A stretch of DNA of 64,000 nt, from contig KE159566.1 in NCBI GenBank assembly GCA_000403215.2, positions 22,409 through 86,408 of the forward strand. The letters are read 5' to 3'. Each line of letters opens with the position of its first letter. Position 1 is the stretch's first letter. The stretch is from Lachnospiraceae bacterium A4 (lineage in GTDB: Bacteria > Bacillota > Clostridia > Lachnospirales > Lachnospiraceae). Below, piece by piece: positions 1-8,088 of the stretch. A program made the translations under genes and the position numbers. The notes beneath the pieces were generated by a model. The model was not told the origin of the DNA. It was given only the letters and a program-made list of their open reading frames with translations, and did no database searches.

Positions 1-42
1 TTCAAAGTGGCATAAAACATTTTCAATAAAATTCATCATAAT

Positions 43-146
43 CGTATGGTTAACCACTGGAAAGTATGGTAAACTCATACATGAAATAACTCTTTCAGTG
101 GTTTATATCTTTCTTAAGTGTTGCAACTTAAAGATACCATAAATCC
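43..146. other. Cluster of inverted repeats in AT-rich intergenic DNA
   Basis: Three inverted repeats lie close together. AACCACTGGAAAG at 52-64 pairs with CTTTCAGTGGTT at 92-103 with one bulge. GTATG/CATAC at 64-80 sits inside its loop. CTTTCTTAAGT / ACTTAAAG flank a GTTGCA loop at about 109-133. Nothing in the first 240 bases reads as a gene. The hairpins could be a terminator region, a structured RNA or a site for a DNA-binding protein; the sequence does not decide. Confidence 0.4.
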
Positions 147-242
147 ATACGAAAGGGTTATTTTTTTTATTGAGAACTTTCAACTCATAAGAATTAGAAT
201 ATATATTTGAATAAAAGGGATCTCTGATATCTCACGAAACTC

Positions 243-413
243 TCATTTTTTCTTTTTGGAATCTGGACATTTTCCTGACAACTGTTTTTGAAACCACTGG
301 TACGACTGATAGCCATTTACCATGCACTGCGGACATGGATTTTTTACAGTCTGTATCAATCCCAGTGTATACGGACATTTGTGGCAGGGTTTCTTTTTTA
401 AATCGTTCATCAT
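243..413 (-). CDS. Small cysteine-rich protein of unknown function
   Basis: A 56-residue protein starting at the ATG preceded by GGGAGGAAGAA; a longer reading to 485 has no comparable ribosome binding site. It has a CHKCPY pair, a second CPQC pair and one further cysteine (GKCPD) before a lysine tail, so a small metal-binding (zinc-ribbon-like) fold is plausible, with CxxC spacing typical of such knuckles. No membrane segment or signal peptide is visible. I do not recognise the family. Its neighbours are other uncharacterised accessory genes, all on the minus strand. Confidence 0.55.
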   Translation of the reverse strand: MMNDLKKKPCHKCPYTLGLIQTVKNPCPQCMVNGYQSYQWFQKQLSGKCPDSKKKK

Positions 414-623
414 TTCTTCCTCCCTGAAAAAATAAAACAACGCCTCCCGTTCTGGGAAGCGTCTTGATATACCACCTTTTATCATCTATTAAAATATTTA
501 CTCATATAAAGTTTTGTATATACCATCTTGTGCTATAGACTAACACTTCGTTCTATACCATAGAATAAAGCTTTTTCATAAAAGCTAAGCAACTTGCTCT
601 AACCTTTAATACGAATTTTGAAG

Positions 624-1076
624 TTATCTAAAGAAGTACTTAATAAATTTAAACAGCTTATGATATTTCAATAACATAATTACCAGTGATAAGGGTAACA
701 AAATTATACCAATATCCAACCCCAAAATAACTATATTGTGCACTTCCATAAATGGGCTTATATCCACATAATAATCCTCTTTAAAAATTAACGATGAAAA
801 CAGTTTCAAAATAAAACATGCAATGCCTGTGTAAAAGAATAAACTAATCACACGTTCCGTCTTTTTATCAATAAGATAAGTAATGTGGTGCAGTATAATA
901 TATACTATTCCCACTAGCATTACAGTACAACAGGTAAAATAGCTCAATTCTCCCCAGAATATCCATTTAAATTCATGTAATACTGCGCCAAGAATCAGAA
1001 AAATCATACTAATTTTAAAGAAAAATCCTAATTTCTTGGTTTTTGTCCTAACTTTTTTCGGATAGGTTATCCCCAT
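624..1076 (-). CDS. Hypothetical integral membrane protein
   Basis: A 150-residue protein with a basic N-terminus (PKKVRTKTKK) followed by four hydrophobic segments, at roughly residues 17-37, 42-62, 80-98 and 113-135, and a basic C-terminus. This suggests a four-helix membrane protein with both ends in the cytoplasm. AGGAG lies seven bases before the ATG. I do not recognise the family and see no catalytic motif. It stands alone between two other unknown genes in the accessory segment. The low GC fits horizontally acquired cargo, but that is inference. Confidence 0.55.
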   Translation of the reverse strand: MGITYPKKVRTKTKKLGFFFKISMIFLILGAVLHEFKWIFWGELSYFTCCTVMLVGIVYIILHHITYLIDKKTERVISLFFYTGIACFILKLFSSLIFKEDYYVDISPFMEVHNIVILGLDIGIILLPLSLVIMLLKYHKLFKFIKYFFR

Positions 1077-1179
1077 AATATTTTCTCCTATAACATAATC
1101 TTTATGCCAACTTTAGACTGCATAGATTTAACCACTTTTAAAAGTATCTTTTCATCACAATACAGTATTTACAAAACAG

Positions 1180-1500
1180 CTATCCTTCATATCCTTTCGG
1201 ATATTTAATATCAATGTACGGGCGATCATTGGGATTCTTTATCTTTACACGCATGATTTCCTTATGACATTCATTAAGCTGCTTTCTGATTGTTTCGAGC
1301 TGCTCCCTCGTCTGCGGAACAATGTATTTTTCGGAACCCGCATCAATCAAGGCAATATACCATTCAACCACTTCCAATTTGTGAAGGCAATATGACGAAA
1401 GCATCTGCTTGTCATTAAAATCTCTGATTGCTTCCGTTTCAATCTGGATATATGATACCACATCATATGAAATTCTTTTCAGTTTCTTTTTCCATGCCAT
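1180..1500 (-). CDS. Hypothetical helical protein
   Basis: A 106-residue soluble protein, mostly predicted alpha-helix by eye, with a lysine-rich start (MAWKKKLKR) and an ending rich in proline and glycine (NPNDRPYIDIKYPKGYEG). The ATG is preceded by GAAAGGA. No known domain is recognised. It sits among other accessory genes near a putative terminator hairpin and a small zinc-binding protein. The function is unknown; the compact length and charged helices would fit a regulatory or binding role, but nothing in the sequence proves that. Confidence 0.5.
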   Translation of the reverse strand: MAWKKKLKRISYDVVSYIQIETEAIRDFNDKQMLSSYCLHKLEVVEWYIALIDAGSEKYIVPQTREQLETIRKQLNECHKEIMRVKIKNPNDRPYIDIKYPKGYEG

Positions 1501-1697
1501 TTTATATATATCCTTTCTGCAATAATTGTGTGATCTCGGAAACTCTCAATACTTATTTTTTAAGATTTTAAACTCACAGTTTCATCTGTATTTTTCACTC
1601 TTATTTTGTAATGTTTTCCCTTTGCACAAATTCTGATTCTCAGAAATTTCTTTACTGTTTTCATAAATAACTTGGCAGACAGCTATAAATGTGTGAC

Positions 1698-1727
1698 TGT
1701 TTTCGCTGATAGTTCCAGCGAAAACAA
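1698..1727. terminator. Hairpin, possible terminator
   Basis: GTTTTCGCTG and CAGCGAAAAC form a ten-base-pair stem around an ATAGTTC loop. The flanking T-run is weak (ATCCTTTGTTTT on the plus strand), so efficient termination is uncertain. It lies in the 1501-1784 gap, which otherwise shows no gene. Confidence 0.4.
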
Positions 1728-1784
1728 TCCTTTGTTTTATAAACGCCTTATCATTTTACATATAAAACAAAGAAGGACACATCT

Positions 1785-1847
1785 ATGTTCAAACACGAAC
1801 TATGGCAAAACCACGATGAGTACAGAACCATTGTCAATATTATATGA
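1785..1847 (+). CDS. 20-codon orphan ORF, possible truncated gene start
   Basis: An ATG preceded by AGAAGGACACATCT opens a 20-residue peptide starting MFKHELWQNHDEY and closing with TGA at 1845-1847. The good ribosome binding site and ordinary amino-acid mix resemble the first codons of a real gene whose remainder has been lost. The reading stops exactly where the convergent zinc-ribbon gene ends. It could also be a functional micropeptide or chance. I do not recognise the sequence. Confidence 0.3.
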   Translation: MFKHELWQNHDEYRTIVNII

Positions 1848-2072
1848 CTAAAGCTTATTCCACTGATGGTTTCCACCATTTGAGCAACCATTTGCATTTG
1901 GGTATAATTTACTGTAAATTAATATTCCACATTTCCTACACTGATACCGGGTGTTCCCACATTCTCCCAAATTATTCCACTGATGGCTTCCACCATTTGG
2001 GCAACCATTTGCATTTGGGTATGATTCATTGCTAATTAATGTTCCGCATTTTCTGCACTGATAGTTTTTCAT
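1848..2072 (-). CDS. Tandemly duplicated zinc-ribbon-like small protein
   Basis: A 74-residue protein made of two near-identical units of about 39 residues. Each has YQCRKCG, then YPNANGC and GGxHQWN, giving a CxxC...C...H set of likely zinc ligands. The duplication is clear in the DNA: the segment beginning TTATTCCACTGATGG near 1855 recurs near 1972, an offset of 117 bases. The N-terminal MKN leads straight into the first unit. The fold is probably a small metal-binding ribbon; partner and role are unknown. Similar C/H-rich modules occur in many proteins, so function cannot be assigned. Confidence 0.6.
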   Translation of the reverse strand: MKNYQCRKCGTLISNESYPNANGCPNGGSHQWNNLGECGNTRYQCRKCGILIYSKLYPNANGCSNGGNHQWNKL

Positions 2073-2416
2073 GACTCATTTTCTCCTTTCAAAAATTTTG
2101 AATAAATCTATAAAGATATATTCCAATATCTTTACTTATAACCTAGACTCCCAGCAAAAATTATAACAACGAAAACCCCTTTAAATTCAATAATTTTATG
2201 GCATAGAAAAATTTTGTTATTTACAATATTATAACAACAAGATTTTGATCAAACTCCAGTAAAAACAATGTGTTAAAGGCGTTGTAATAATAAACGACGG
2301 GATTTTAGATTATAATATGATATTAACTCATTTACCACGTTCTGTCAATATAAATACCACATATAGATGTTTCTTCCTTTATATTGCCATCTGTATAATA
2401 AACTTGGGGTGATAAT
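2073..2416. other. AT-rich intergenic region between divergent genes
   Basis: 344 bases between the minus-strand zinc-ribbon gene and the plus-strand XRE gene, probably holding both promoters. TATAAT occurs near 2311-2316 on the plus strand, but no convincing -35 box stands at the right distance. No ORF with a ribosome binding site is seen. Confidence 0.4.
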
Positions 2417-2752
2417 ATGGACTATAAGAGGTTAGGCGCCAGAATACGTGAGGAACGTCTGCGCTTAAATCTGACACAGGCACAGCTTGCAGAAGCAATC
2501 GACATATCTGATACTTATATGGGAGCAATTGAAAGGGGAGAACGGAGCCTCACATTAGATACGCTTGTAAGGCTCGTTAACAGGCTTGGCGTTACGATTG
2601 ATTATTTGCTGTCCGATTCTGTTATGGACTCTGATGCCAATATCATAGAACAATTTAAACAAATCATTGACTGCCAGCCATTAGAACGCAAACAACTGGC
2701 AATCAATGTATTGCGTGCAGTCTTTTCTTACTTTGAAAACGAGAATACATGA
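2417..2752 (+). CDS. XRE-family helix-turn-helix transcriptional regulator
   Basis: A 111-residue protein with a canonical Cro/CI HTH at about residues 5-62 (GARIREERLRLNLTQAQLAE, then YMGAIERGERSLTLDTL). A C-terminal helical extension of about 45 residues probably dimerises it. GGGGTGATAAT precedes the ATG. Such small XRE proteins commonly control mobile or accessory genes. It runs convergently into the ribbon-helix-helix-like gene with only four bases between the stops. Family assignment is firm; target genes are unknown. Confidence 0.85.
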   Translation: MDYKRLGARIREERLRLNLTQAQLAEAIDISDTYMGAIERGERSLTLDTLVRLVNRLGVTIDYLLSDSVMDSDANIIEQFKQIIDCQPLERKQLAINVLRAVFSYFENENT

Positions 2753-2756
2753 CAGA

Positions 2757-2975
2757 TTATTCCAATTCTATTTTTCCAGTGCGAAGATTTCTCACAGAGT
2801 CTACATCATCTAACAGATGTTTTACAGCCACATTGACAAGCTGTTCAACTGATATGGAATATTCGACTGACAGTGTATGTAACCTGTCATATAACATAGG
2901 ATTTGTGAGTGGAACCATAAAATTCTCTTTCAAGTTTTGGCTTTCATTATTATTATCCTTATTTTTAATATTCAT
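2757..2975 (-). CDS. Small ribbon-helix-helix-like protein
   Basis: The chosen start is the ATG after AAGGAGGTTCAAA, giving 72 residues; an upstream in-frame reading to 3155 would overlap radC and the terminator at 2997-3026. A polar N-terminus (NIKNKDNNN) is followed by FMVPL and two helices (YDRLHTLSVEYSISVEQLVN), the pattern of a strand-helix-helix (RHH/CopG-like) DNA-binding or accessory protein. This is inferred from residue pattern only. It lies just downstream of radC on the same strand, separated by a hairpin. Confidence 0.5.
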   Translation of the reverse strand: MNIKNKDNNNESQNLKENFMVPLTNPMLYDRLHTLSVEYSISVEQLVNVAVKHLLDDVDSVRNLRTGKIELE

Positions 2976-2996
2976 TTTGAACCTCCTTAAAACGAA

Positions 2997-3026
2997 AATT
3001 CCCGCACCAGTTCTGGCGTGGGAATT
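2997..3026 (-). terminator. Rho-independent terminator after radC
   Basis: AATTCCCGCACC and GGCGTGGGAATT form the stem around AGTTCT. On the minus strand it is followed by TTTTCGTTTT. It separates radC (ends 3109) from the small RHH-like gene (starts 2975). Confidence 0.65.
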
Positions 3027-3108
3027 ATTTTTACTATATTTACTTTTCCAAATCCTGATCAAAGTCCTCTTTCCAGTCTGGCATGAACCTCTTTCTCCCC
3101 CATTTGCC

Positions 3109-3570
3109 TTATAAGATTCCGTTTTCCATAAAACTGTAATACTCACTGCCGCCAATAATAATATGGTCTAAAAGCGCAATACCCAAAAGTCTGCCCAATT
3201 CGTTAAACGCTTTTGTCACTTCTATGTCCTGCCTGCTGGGTTCTGTATCGCCAGAAGGGTGATTATGACATAGAATAATGCTTGATGCACCAATCAGCAA
3301 TGCCCTGATAAACACTTCTCTTAGATTCATGCTGGTCATATTCACAGTACCTTTTGAGATAAGGAAAACTCCAATAAGTTTTTTCTTGTTGTTTAACGCG
3401 AGCATATAACAGTGTTCCTCACCCATTGTATTTAAAGATACTATCGTATTGAGCAGTTCTGTTACAATATTTACTTCACGGATATCAACTGTTTTGTAGT
3501 TTACCGCTCTTTCTTTTATAAGGACTGTCTTGTAATCTTCTATTCTGGTATCATAAAAATTGATTCTCAT
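3109..3570 (-). CDS. radC: RadC-family JAB/MPN domain protein
   Basis: A 153-residue protein containing the metal-binding JAMM-type motif: a glutamate at GEEH (about residue 51), then CHNHPSGDTEPS followed by an aspartate at about residue 113. This is the RadC domain without the N-terminal helix-hairpin-helix region of chromosomal RadC (about 225 residues). Short RadC proteins of this kind are typical of plasmids, integrative elements and prophages. Despite the historical name, a DNA-repair role is not established. AAAGG precedes the ATG. It is downstream of a 184-residue accessory protein on the same strand, probably cotranscribed. Confidence 0.85.
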   Translation of the reverse strand: MRINFYDTRIEDYKTVLIKERAVNYKTVDIREVNIVTELLNTIVSLNTMGEEHCYMLALNNKKKLIGVFLISKGTVNMTSMNLREVFIRALLIGASSIILCHNHPSGDTEPSRQDIEVTKAFNELGRLLGIALLDHIIIGGSEYYSFMENGIL

Positions 3571-3608
3571 AATGTAAAACCTTTCCCTTCTCTGCCGTAG
3601 CTGCTGCC

Positions 3609-4163
3609 TTATACGCTACACTTTCCATTCTTCTTTCCTTCCCCGTTCTGTTTAAAAGACTTTTCTTTCCTTGTTGCATTATCCCTTACAATTACTTGCG
3701 GATATTTTTTCAGTAATTCATCTTTCCGATGCAGTGCTGCTTCCATATCGCAGCAGGTATATCCCCATTCACAACGCTTTCCTTTTTCATCAAGTGCATA
3801 AACATCTACACCTTCCCAAGTAAAATCGTCAAGGTGTTCATTGACATAGGTATGTTCCTCAATAATAAAATCTGCCAGTAATCCCGCCATTGTGTGCATT
3901 GCATCATTACTTTCATGCAGCGTTTTAAATATGCCTATTCTTTGTTTTTTAATGTTGGCTGAATATTCTATCCAAATATCAAGATAAATACCCTCATTTC
4001 CACCATAAGCAAGTTTACTGCCTAATTCATACTCATAAGTTGTAATAGAAACAGGACTGCCTGCTGCATGACCATATTCAAGAATATCTGGGATTCTGCC
4101 TTTCTCTTTTAGAATGTCAAAGGCCTTGTTAAATAGTTCTTCTGTTGTCATTGGTTTTGTCAT
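3609..4163 (-). CDS. Hypothetical accessory protein upstream of radC
   Basis: A 184-residue soluble protein of mixed alpha/beta character. GGAGG stands nine bases before the ATG. The C-terminal third is lysine-rich (TRKEKSFKQNGEGKKNGK). No catalytic motif or known domain is recognised. It is 38 bases upstream of radC, so the two probably share a transcript, and a hairpin at 4189-4222 separates it from the Rpn-type gene. By context it belongs to a mobile-element accessory set. Confidence 0.55.
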   Translation of the reverse strand: MTKPMTTEELFNKAFDILKEKGRIPDILEYGHAAGSPVSITTYEYELGSKLAYGGNEGIYLDIWIEYSANIKKQRIGIFKTLHESNDAMHTMAGLLADFIIEEHTYVNEHLDDFTWEGVDVYALDEKGKRCEWGYTCCDMEAALHRKDELLKKYPQVIVRDNATRKEKSFKQNGEGKKNGKCSV

Positions 4164-4188
4164 CGTTCAAATCCTCCTAAAAATACAA

Positions 4189-4222
4189 TAAGAAGCATTC
4201 CAGTTGTCCGAAATGCTTCTTA
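4189..4222 (-). terminator. Terminator after the Rpn-type gene
   Basis: AAGAAGCATT and AAATGCTTCTT make a strong stem around CCAGTTGTCCG. On the minus strand it is followed by ATTGTATTTTT. It lies between the Rpn-type gene (ends 4283) and the downstream hypothetical gene. Confidence 0.65.
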
Positions 4223-4282
4223 TTTTTGATCAAATTTTAAATTATATTCCATTACAGTATAAATCAGCCAATACTCATGATA

Positions 4283-5206
4283 CTATACAGGCTGTTTTCC
4301 AAACGTTGCTAAATATATTTTTGCCTTTTCTAATGACAATCCAGCCTTATTCTGTAATCTCTCAAGAATGACATTATCCTCAATTCCATCTTCCTGACCT
4401 AATTCAACAATCATTTGAGCTTTGCTCTGCTTGATTACTCGTTCAGATTCCGTTTCAATTATCGTTCCACCCATAATATTCACCAACCTTTCTTCATTTT
4501 TATTCCCATTTGTTATATGTGTAATAATAGTATTTACAAATCCCATCAGATCTGCTATCTCATAATCCGATAGTTCATTCTCCCGATGCAGTCGAATCAT
4601 CTCGTCCCGAAAATACATCAGATCATCTACTGCCCGATTGACTGATCCCCCTGATGAAATGGTCTGCTCATATCGTGCAATATAAAACGGTATATATGGA
4701 AACAGCCTCTTTTCAATGATATACTCCTTGGTTAAGTTCTCTAATACTACGTTATCTGATATATAATCAACCGTCTGACCATTTGGAAACGTAAAAGTAA
4801 TTGTTGTCGTTTTCGGCGTTTTGTCTGTCTTTTTGATATAAATAACAGAAAACTGCGGCATTGGAATCGTTGCGTGACCAATATCCCATGTTGCAGACTG
4901 TCTGGCAACAATAAAAGCATATTCCGCTATCCTGATTGCCATAGAACCATCATCATAACTCTGACACTCCAACAGATATATTTCTCCCCCAATCCTAATT
5001 AGAAAATCTGATATCTGTTCTTCTATCTTCCTGCTTCCGTCCTCCGTTTCATTTTCAGTGATATACCCCTCTGAGGGTAAAACTTCCACTTTCGCATTCG
5101 TTGGATAATTTCTGTGAAATATGTCGTTGATAACAGAAATAAACAATCTCTTGTGTTTCATCTTCATCGTCTTAAACACGTTGTCATAATCTGGTGTTTT
5201 TTTCAT
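4283..5206 (-). CDS. Rpn-family PD-(D/E)XK nuclease/transposase-like protein
   Basis: A 307-residue protein of the Rpn (recombination-promoting nuclease, transposase_31-like) group. The N-terminus MKKTPDYDNVFKTM is typical. The nuclease core reads ISDFLIRIGGEIYLLECQS, with an aspartate (about residue 67) and the glutamate-x-glutamine that replaces E-x-K in many members (about residue 80). Rpn proteins cleave DNA and stimulate RecA-independent transfer in E. coli; their natural role is unclear and they occur as multi-copy families in gut Firmicutes. AAAGGAG precedes the ATG and it has its own terminator. Confidence 0.8.
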   Translation of the reverse strand: MKKTPDYDNVFKTMKMKHKRLFISVINDIFHRNYPTNAKVEVLPSEGYITENETEDGSRKIEEQISDFLIRIGGEIYLLECQSYDDGSMAIRIAEYAFIVARQSATWDIGHATIPMPQFSVIYIKKTDKTPKTTTITFTFPNGQTVDYISDNVVLENLTKEYIIEKRLFPYIPFYIARYEQTISSGGSVNRAVDDLMYFRDEMIRLHRENELSDYEIADLMGFVNTIITHITNGNKNEERLVNIMGGTIIETESERVIKQSKAQMIVELGQEDGIEDNVILERLQNKAGLSLEKAKIYLATFGKQPV

Positions 5207-5509
5207 CTGTTACTCCTTTCCTTTCTTTATATTATAGCATGTAAATGTAGAAGCGCAATTATATTTTTGACAGTGCTCCAACCAGAACATTATTAATTCA
5301 ATTTTATGTGCGGATTTCACTTTAATACTGTAAGAGCAGTTTTCATCTCCTTTCTCCAACTAACTCCATTCTAAAATGATATAGATATGAAAACATCTAA
5401 ATTCGTCTAAGATTGAACCAACAAATCCCCATGCCATATTTGGCACAGGGATCATTATTAAATGTCATAAAAAGAATATATATCTATAAATCTCCTATAT
5501 TCGACACTC
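5207..5509. other. Intergenic region between tniQ and the Rpn-type gene
   Basis: About 300 AT-rich bases. It holds the likely promoter of the Rpn-type gene and the hairpin at 5425-5452. No gene and no copy of the TTTCCCAAAAA motif seen on the tnsA side is found here, so I cannot place a second transposon end in it. Confidence 0.45.
5425..5452 (-). terminator. Hairpin downstream of tniQ
   Basis: ATCCCCATGCCA and TGGCACAGGGAT pair around TATT. On the minus strand it is followed by a weak T-run (TTGTT). It is the probable end of the tns transcript. Confidence 0.5.
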
Positions 5510-6847
5510 TCATTCTATTAAGGCTATGATTTGATCAATCGTATCCTTATCTGTGTGCTTCATCAGATAAGGAATCGTTGATTCAAAATTCTTCTTTTTC
5601 ACCCCCGATATCTTTCTGATATCAGTCCAACAGAAATCCTCTCCACTTTCTTTCAATCTTTTATACGCCCAAATGATCTTCCTCGCCCAGTTTTCAGGAT
5701 ATGGTTCTGTATACCTTTCGAAAATAGCCTTACATTTCGGCATATTTTGTAACTGCTGTCCCAAAAGCCCCAGTTCACGATACACAAGCCTTTCTGAAAC
5801 ACGTTCTGGTTTGCCGTTTTCATTAGCAGTTCCACTATATATACCCTCTGCTATCTTTTCCAACACAGGAGCATTTTCTGTATCCAGCAAATCCCAATCT
5901 ACAGGAACACTGTCTTTCATATAATGACTGTTTTGCTCCTGTTTAATCTTTTCTGCTGTCAAAGAAGGCAATGTTAATTCTTCCAGCTTGATTCCTAAGA
6001 AAAAAGCAGTCTGGCAGGTAACAAAAAAATCAAATCCACTCCCTAACAACGTTCTTTGAATCTGGTATATACTTGCTAGGCTGCATATTCCCATTTTACT
6101 GTAAAATTTATTCATATCCTCAGCAAGCATCTTTGTATGCCTGCTTCGTCCCGATGGTTTCAAATACTTCGTCCGGCTCATTCCGTCATATAAAATCGAG
6201 CTGATTGGAATATTATTCTCAAAATCCATCATAGCATCAAATACTAAATTGAAATATGCCGCATACTGATTCATCAATATATTATCTTCAAAAACAGCTT
6301 CGTTCTGGCATATATGGTTTTCTGCCGGACAAAATGTAAAGCTCTGTTCATTCTTTGCCGGAACATCTGATTCTATAAGTTTACACTTATGCTTTGCACA
6401 CGTACATATACTTCTAATCTGGTGCTTTCTATGCCAGTACGCTTCACCATAGGTTTCTCTATCCTCTTTGGCACATAATGGACAATACCGCAAATATCGC
6501 TCCCCTTCATTTCTGGGAAGAATAGGAAGCAAATAATGTATATCACAAAAATCATGTTTCAGATGGTATAGTGCCTTTTTCTTTTGCTCCAGCGGTATAA
6601 AACGTGCATACTGCGGATACATGGTATGATTGAAAATCAACTTATCCAAAGAATATATTTGTTCAATCTGTTTCTTAGCTTCGGGATTCAGATTGCCGAT
6701 AAATTCCTTGCTTGCATTATCAGATCTTTTGCAGAATAATTCCTGCATCGCTATCCTGTGAGAAAAACAGCCAGAGTGGACATAGTATCTGCAAAACCAA
6801 CTGTACACCAGTTCATCAGGATATATGACTGGAAAGTAAACAATCAT
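5510..6847 (-). CDS. TniQ/TnsD-family target-selection protein of a Tn7-like transposon
   Basis: A 445-residue protein with the TniQ N-terminal signature (FPVIYPDELVYSWFCRY) and a zinc-binding region at about residues 118-152 (RYCPLCAKED ... YWHRKHQIRSICTCAKHKC). The C-terminal half is helical and fits a TnsD-type DNA-recognition extension. TnsD proteins bind a conserved chromosomal site and recruit TnsC. Its ATG overlaps the tnsC stop by four bases (ATGA), so translation is probably coupled. No cas gene is nearby, so protein-directed rather than RNA-directed targeting is inferred. Confidence 0.85.
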   Translation of the reverse strand: MIVYFPVIYPDELVYSWFCRYYVHSGCFSHRIAMQELFCKRSDNASKEFIGNLNPEAKKQIEQIYSLDKLIFNHTMYPQYARFIPLEQKKKALYHLKHDFCDIHYLLPILPRNEGERYLRYCPLCAKEDRETYGEAYWHRKHQIRSICTCAKHKCKLIESDVPAKNEQSFTFCPAENHICQNEAVFEDNILMNQYAAYFNLVFDAMMDFENNIPISSILYDGMSRTKYLKPSGRSRHTKMLAEDMNKFYSKMGICSLASIYQIQRTLLGSGFDFFVTCQTAFFLGIKLEELTLPSLTAEKIKQEQNSHYMKDSVPVDWDLLDTENAPVLEKIAEGIYSGTANENGKPERVSERLVYRELGLLGQQLQNMPKCKAIFERYTEPYPENWARKIIWAYKRLKESGEDFCWTDIRKISGVKKKNFESTIPYLMKHTDKDTIDQIIALIE

Positions 6848-8088
6848 ACTGCCACCTCCACGACTGTCATATGTTCCTTCAACAGCTTCACAATATCCAT
6901 ATTTTCATTTTTAGCTGTAACTACCAAATCAGCGATTGTAAATTCTACTTTATTCACATCCTTTTCTGGAAGATTTACATCCTTAACAGCTGCTTTTCTT
7001 TTTGGCTTGGTAGTCTGTTTTTTCTGTTTCGGGTGTATAAATCCATGCAGCATAGACAGCCGCTGCTGATATGCTTCGTTTAAGGATTCCAGATTCAGAA
7101 CTTCTTTACCGTTGAGAATGGCTATTTCCTGTGCATCATGAATAAGGGAAACGACGACCGATATATTGCCAGAAGTATGTTCATAGAGCCATTCCATGAC
7201 TGCATCTGTTATCTCTGTTTTCTGCTTCACATACTGATAAGAAAATACCGTTTCACAAAATTTCCTGAAATTTGTCCCATACTCCATAACATCATACCGT
7301 AATCCCAATGACCTGCGGGCAAGCTGCACCGCCTGTTCAAAAAATACTGCACTCTCAGGTGTCCCCACCATACAGATTGATATGCCGCTGTTATTGATAA
7401 GCTGTGTAAGCATTCCTACAAGGCTTCTGCCATTTTTGCTGCTGCATACGTTCTGAATCTCATCCACTATCAGCAATCCGATATGGTTTAATGCCACCTG
7501 ACTTACATTTCCGATCAGCATATCCGTTGTCGTTCTCGCACGTAATGCATTCTGATAATATTTTCCGTCTATGACTTCATCTACTTTCCTGAGAATCTCC
7601 AGCAGCAGCCCTTTCACAGAAGAATCAAAGGGACACTGGACACAGATACAGGGAATAATCTTCGAATATGGATTCTCCACTTCAATCACATGATTTTCGG
7701 TAATCAGCGCAATTGCCCTGCTGATCGCTGAACTTTTGCCAGTACCAGATGCGCCGATAATTGTAAAGCTATCAGAACCTCCTATAATACCTCTGTACTC
7801 CTGCTGCATAACAGCTTTGTAATTCTGATTCTGCTGTTGTACTGCTAGTTTTGTTCCTTTCTTTTGTAACGACCGCAGCAGTGCCAGATACAGTTTGCTA
7901 TAGATTTCCAATGACATTTGAGATGGGACGTAAATTCTGTAGAGAGCAGAAAGTTCCATAAGACGTACAGGAACATCCGCATTACGAATGTCAGCACTGT
8001 ACTCTGGCAGCACTTCCAACGCAGACAGTAAGTCATCCCCTGATTTCATTGCTGGCAGAATGTTAATAATATCTGAAAGATTAGTCAT
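6844..8088 (-). CDS. tnsC: TnsC/TniB-family AAA+ ATPase
   Basis: A 414-residue AAA+ ATPase with Walker A IGASGTGKSS at residues 111-120 and Walker B LLIVDEIQN beginning at about 205. TnsC-type proteins couple target recognition by TniQ/TnsD to the transposase and mediate target immunity. The C-terminal 80 residues are lysine-rich (PKQKKQTTKPKRK) and may contact TnsB or TnsA. The gene overlaps tnsB at its start and tniQ at its end, making a tight tnsB-tnsC-tniQ operon. All ATPase motifs are intact. Confidence 0.88.
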   Translation of the reverse strand: MTNLSDIINILPAMKSGDDLLSALEVLPEYSADIRNADVPVRLMELSALYRIYVPSQMSLEIYSKLYLALLRSLQKKGTKLAVQQQNQNYKAVMQQEYRGIIGGSDSFTIIGASGTGKSSAISRAIALITENHVIEVENPYSKIIPCICVQCPFDSSVKGLLLEILRKVDEVIDGKYYQNALRARTTTDMLIGNVSQVALNHIGLLIVDEIQNVCSSKNGRSLVGMLTQLINNSGISICMVGTPESAVFFEQAVQLARRSLGLRYDVMEYGTNFRKFCETVFSYQYVKQKTEITDAVMEWLYEHTSGNISVVVSLIHDAQEIAILNGKEVLNLESLNEAYQQRLSMLHGFIHPKQKKQTTKPKRKAAVKDVNLPEKDVNKVEFTIADLVVTAKNENMDIVKLLKEHMTVVEVAV

